6,625 nucleotides of DNA from JANWLD01 sp035700225 (GTDB lineage Bacteria; Patescibacteriota; Saccharimonadia; Saccharimonadales; 2-12-FULL-41-12): contig DASSOT010000030.1 in NCBI GenBank assembly GCA_035700225.1, positions 1 to 6,625 of the forward strand. Direction: 5' to 3'. Position 1 is the first letter of the stretch; each line of letters starts with the position of its first letter. Below, piece after piece: positions 5,119-6,625 of the stretch. Below the pieces are notes generated by a model that saw nothing but the letters and a program-made list of their open reading frames with translations, was not told where the DNA came from and ran no database searches. Both the position numbers and the translations under genes were made by a program.

Positions 5119-5133
5119 CAGATGAGCTACAAT
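5105..5133 (+). promoter_or_regulatory. Promoter for L31
   Basis: TTGACC (5105-5110), exactly 17 bases, TACAAT (5128-5133), each five of six to consensus. Ten bases separate the -10 from the L31 ATG at 5144, so the message would have a leader of only about three or four bases. No Shine-Dalgarno sequence is present there, which agrees with a nearly leaderless transcript. Confidence 0.75.
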
Positions 5134-5143
5134 TGTCATTCGT

Positions 5144-5473
5144 ATGAAAAAAGATATTCACGCCAAGAATTACCGACCGGTAGTATTCCAGGATATTTCC
5201 AACGGAGAAACTTTCCTGACCCGCTCCACCGCCAAAACCGAAGAGACCATCAAGCTCGACGGGACCGAATACCCTTTGGTAAGAGTGCATATCAGCAGTG
5301 CTTCGCATCCTTTCTTCACCGGCCAGGAAAAGCTGGTTGACGTAGAAGGCCGTGTCGACAAGTTCAAAGCCCGCGCGCGTGCCGCCAAAGACGCCCGCGA
5401 AAAAGCCGCCCAAAAGGCCAAAAAAGACAAGCCGAAAAAAGAAAAATCTGCACCCCAGAAACTGGGCAAATAG
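5144..5473 (+). CDS. rpmE2: 50S ribosomal protein L31, type B (zinc-free), with Lys/Ala-rich tail
   Basis: 109 residues. The first ~75 match type B L31: M-K-K-D-I-H at the start, P-V-V-F-Q-D (12-17), F-L-T-R-S-T (24-29), E-T-I-K-L-D-G-T-E-Y-P-L-V (34-46), I-S-S-A-S-H-P-F-F-T-G (50-60) and D-V-E-G-R-V-D-K-F (66-74). The C-x-x-C zinc pairs of type A are absent, so it needs no zinc. In bacteria with both types, the B type is the one made under zinc shortage. L31 bridges the large subunit to the small-subunit head. The last ~35 residues are an Ala/Lys/Glu/Pro tail, longer than in typical type B proteins (about 80-90), probably a disordered, RNA-binding extension. It has its own promoter and an intrinsic terminator after it, and is followed by prfA, a frequent neighbour of L31. 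Confidence 0.93.
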   Translation: MKKDIHAKNYRPVVFQDISNGETFLTRSTAKTEETIKLDGTEYPLVRVHISSASHPFFTGQEKLVDVEGRVDKFKARARAAKDAREKAAQKAKKDKPKKEKSAPQKLGK

Positions 5474-5491
5474 CTAGGCTTTGATTTTAAT

Positions 5492-5521
5492 AATCACCGT
5501 AAGTGCGGTGATTTTTGTTAT
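5492..5521 (+). terminator. Intrinsic terminator between L31 and prfA
   Basis: AATCACCG (5492-5499), loop TAAGTG, CGGTGATT (5506-5513): eight pairs without mismatch, with a run of five T at 5512-5516 and further T after. It begins 18 bases after the L31 stop. Since prfA starts 20 bases after the stem with no clear promoter in between, prfA is probably expressed by partial readthrough. Confidence 0.85.
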
Positions 5522-5533
5522 TCTAGGATAAAT

Positions 5534-6592
5534 ATGGACGAGCAAGAGAAGAAAATAAGGCAAGAGTTCAAGGCTGTAGAGCTTGAGCTTCAATCCCCTG
5601 ATGTCTTCGGCCGGAGCAACTACCCCGCCCTGGCAAAAAGACAAGGCGAACTTGCCAAACTTATAGGCCTGTTTGATGAAAAACGCGCCGTTGAAAAAGA
5701 AATATCTGAGGCTAAGACCATAGCCGCCGGCGACGATAGCGAGCTGGCAGAGCTTGCTGAAAACGAGCTCGATAATCTGAGGGAAAAACAAACCAATGTA
5801 GAAAGCGCCTTAAAAGAGGCATTACTACCGAAAGATCCGCGTGATTCGCGCGATGTCATCATAGAGATACGCTCTGCCGCAGGAGGTGATGAATCCAGCA
5901 TTTTCGCTGGCGAGCTTTACCGCATGTATGTGCGCTGGGCCGAAAACCATGGGTATAAGACAGAACATATCAGTGACAGTGCGAATGAAGTCGGCGGCTT
6001 CAAGGAAGTTTCCTTCGCCGTAAAAGGCAACGACGCCTATAAGAATCTCAAATTCGAGGGCGGAGTGCACCGCGTGCAAAGAATCCCGGCTACGGAGTCT
6101 CAAGGCCGGGTGCATACCAGTACGGCAACAGTGGCTGTACTTCCGGAAGCTGAGGAAACGGACGTGGAAGTAAAGCCTGAAGATTTGCGGATTGATGTGT
6201 ATCGTTCCAGCGGCCATGGCGGGCAAAGTGTGAACACTACGGATTCAGCTGTGCGCATAACCCACGAACCGACAGGCATAGTTGTAACCTGTCAGGATGA
6301 GAAGTCACAGATAAAAAATAAGGAAAAAGCCATGAGCGTCCTGCGTTCCCGCCTGCTTGCACGAAAGATTGAAGAAGAACAAAAAGAACTGTCCAGCGCC
6401 CGCAAAAAACTCATCGGCTCCGGCGACAGAAGCGAAAAGATACGCACCTACAACTTTCCACAGGACCGCATAACCGACCATCGTATCAACTATTCGCGCT
6501 CAAACATACCCGCCGCGCTGGATGGTGACATCGATGACCTGATAGAAAACCTTCAAAAAGAAGAGCTCAGTTTGCTTCAAAAGAACAGCTAA
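5534..6592 (+). CDS. prfA: Peptide chain release factor 1
   Basis: 352 residues, typical for RF1, which reads UAA and UAG and releases the finished peptide. Seen: N-terminal helical domain (about 1-100), R-S-A-A-G-G-D-E-S-S-I-F-A (113-125), the stop-codon recognition tripeptide P-A-T (185-187) in R-I-P-A-T-E-S-Q-G-R-V-H-T-S, and the catalytic G-G-Q (229-231) in R-S-S-G-H-G-G-Q-S-V-N-T-T-D. P-A/V-T identifies RF1, whereas RF2 has S-P-F, and no programmed frameshift is present. The C-terminal part has the usual R-x-Y-N-F-P-Q-D-R-I-T-D-H-R. The residue before GGQ is His rather than the common Ala, a tolerated variation as far as I know. AGGA lies five bases before the ATG. It follows L31 and the terminator by 60 bases; prmC, the methyltransferase for the GGQ glutamine, often comes next but would lie outside this window. 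Confidence 0.97.
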   Translation: MDEQEKKIRQEFKAVELELQSPDVFGRSNYPALAKRQGELAKLIGLFDEKRAVEKEISEAKTIAAGDDSELAELAENELDNLREKQTNVESALKEALLPKDPRDSRDVIIEIRSAAGGDESSIFAGELYRMYVRWAENHGYKTEHISDSANEVGGFKEVSFAVKGNDAYKNLKFEGGVHRVQRIPATESQGRVHTSTATVAVLPEAEETDVEVKPEDLRIDVYRSSGHGGQSVNTTDSAVRITHEPTGIVVTCQDEKSQIKNKEKAMSVLRSRLLARKIEEEQKELSSARKKLIGSGDRSEKIRTYNFPQDRITDHRINYSRSNIPAALDGDIDDLIENLQKEELSLLQKNS

Positions 6593-6625
6593 TAGCCGGC
6601 AAAGGACAATATTTATTTACTATTT
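6593..6625. other. Downstream edge, no gene resolved
   Basis: The last 33 bases hold an AAAGGA (6601-6606) that could be the ribosome site of a following + strand gene, but no ATG, GTG or TTG at suitable distance is visible before the window ends. I see no terminator after prfA. Confidence 0.4.

Noticed and set aside
5096..5413. Glycine-rich open frame opposite L31
   Set aside because: It is antisense to a strongly conserved ribosomal protein and has no promoter or ribosome site of its own.

Overview
The window carries a compact translation-centred locus that looks like a Candidate Phyla Radiation bacterium, most likely a Saccharibacteria (TM7) relative. The reasons are the very small intergenic gaps, a stripped-down version of the classic rpsB-tsf-pyrH-frr-uppS-cdsA-dxr-rseP-proS cluster in which pyrH, uppS, cdsA and dxr are absent, a short EF-Ts, and a zinc-free type B L31 next to RF1. 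Base composition is roughly balanced and UGA behaves as an ordinary stop. The phylum assignment is an inference from gene content and order, not a computed phylogeny.

Right part: a divergent promoter region at 4991-5143 separates two units. On the + strand are a type B ribosomal protein L31 with a lysine-rich tail, an intrinsic terminator, and prfA (release factor 1). On the - strand, reading from 4990 down, are rpsB (S2), tsf (EF-Ts, one base after the rpsB stop), frr (ribosome recycling factor, six bases after tsf), rseP (site-2 M50 metalloprotease, 37 bases on, with a candidate internal promoter) and a CPBP-family membrane protease whose TTG start overlaps the rseP stop.

Left part: four bases after the CPBP stop there is a near-consensus promoter on the - strand (TTTACA, 17 bp, TATAAT). 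It appears to drive a leader of about 125 nt that ends in an intrinsic terminator just before a PUA-less glutamate-5-kinase-like amino acid kinase, followed 28 bp later by proS (prolyl-tRNA synthetase, cut by the window edge). An ATG sits at the predicted transcription start and opens a 16-codon frame ending L-P-P-A-P-M-stop. The RNA after its stop can fold either into a 14-bp anti-terminator or into the terminator. Upstream of a proline-kinase-like gene and the prolyl-tRNA synthetase, this is what a ribosome-mediated proline attenuator would look like. It is the most interesting item here.

The genes fit together as translation factors (S2, EF-Ts, RRF, L31, RF1, ProRS), two membrane proteases, and one divergent amino acid kinase that has lost residues expected of a working glutamate 5-kinase. 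Several units have a -10 box only 8-10 bases before the start codon, suggesting leaderless or nearly leaderless mRNAs. No mobile element, CRISPR array, tRNA or rRNA was seen, and no gene-free stretch exceeds 300 bases.
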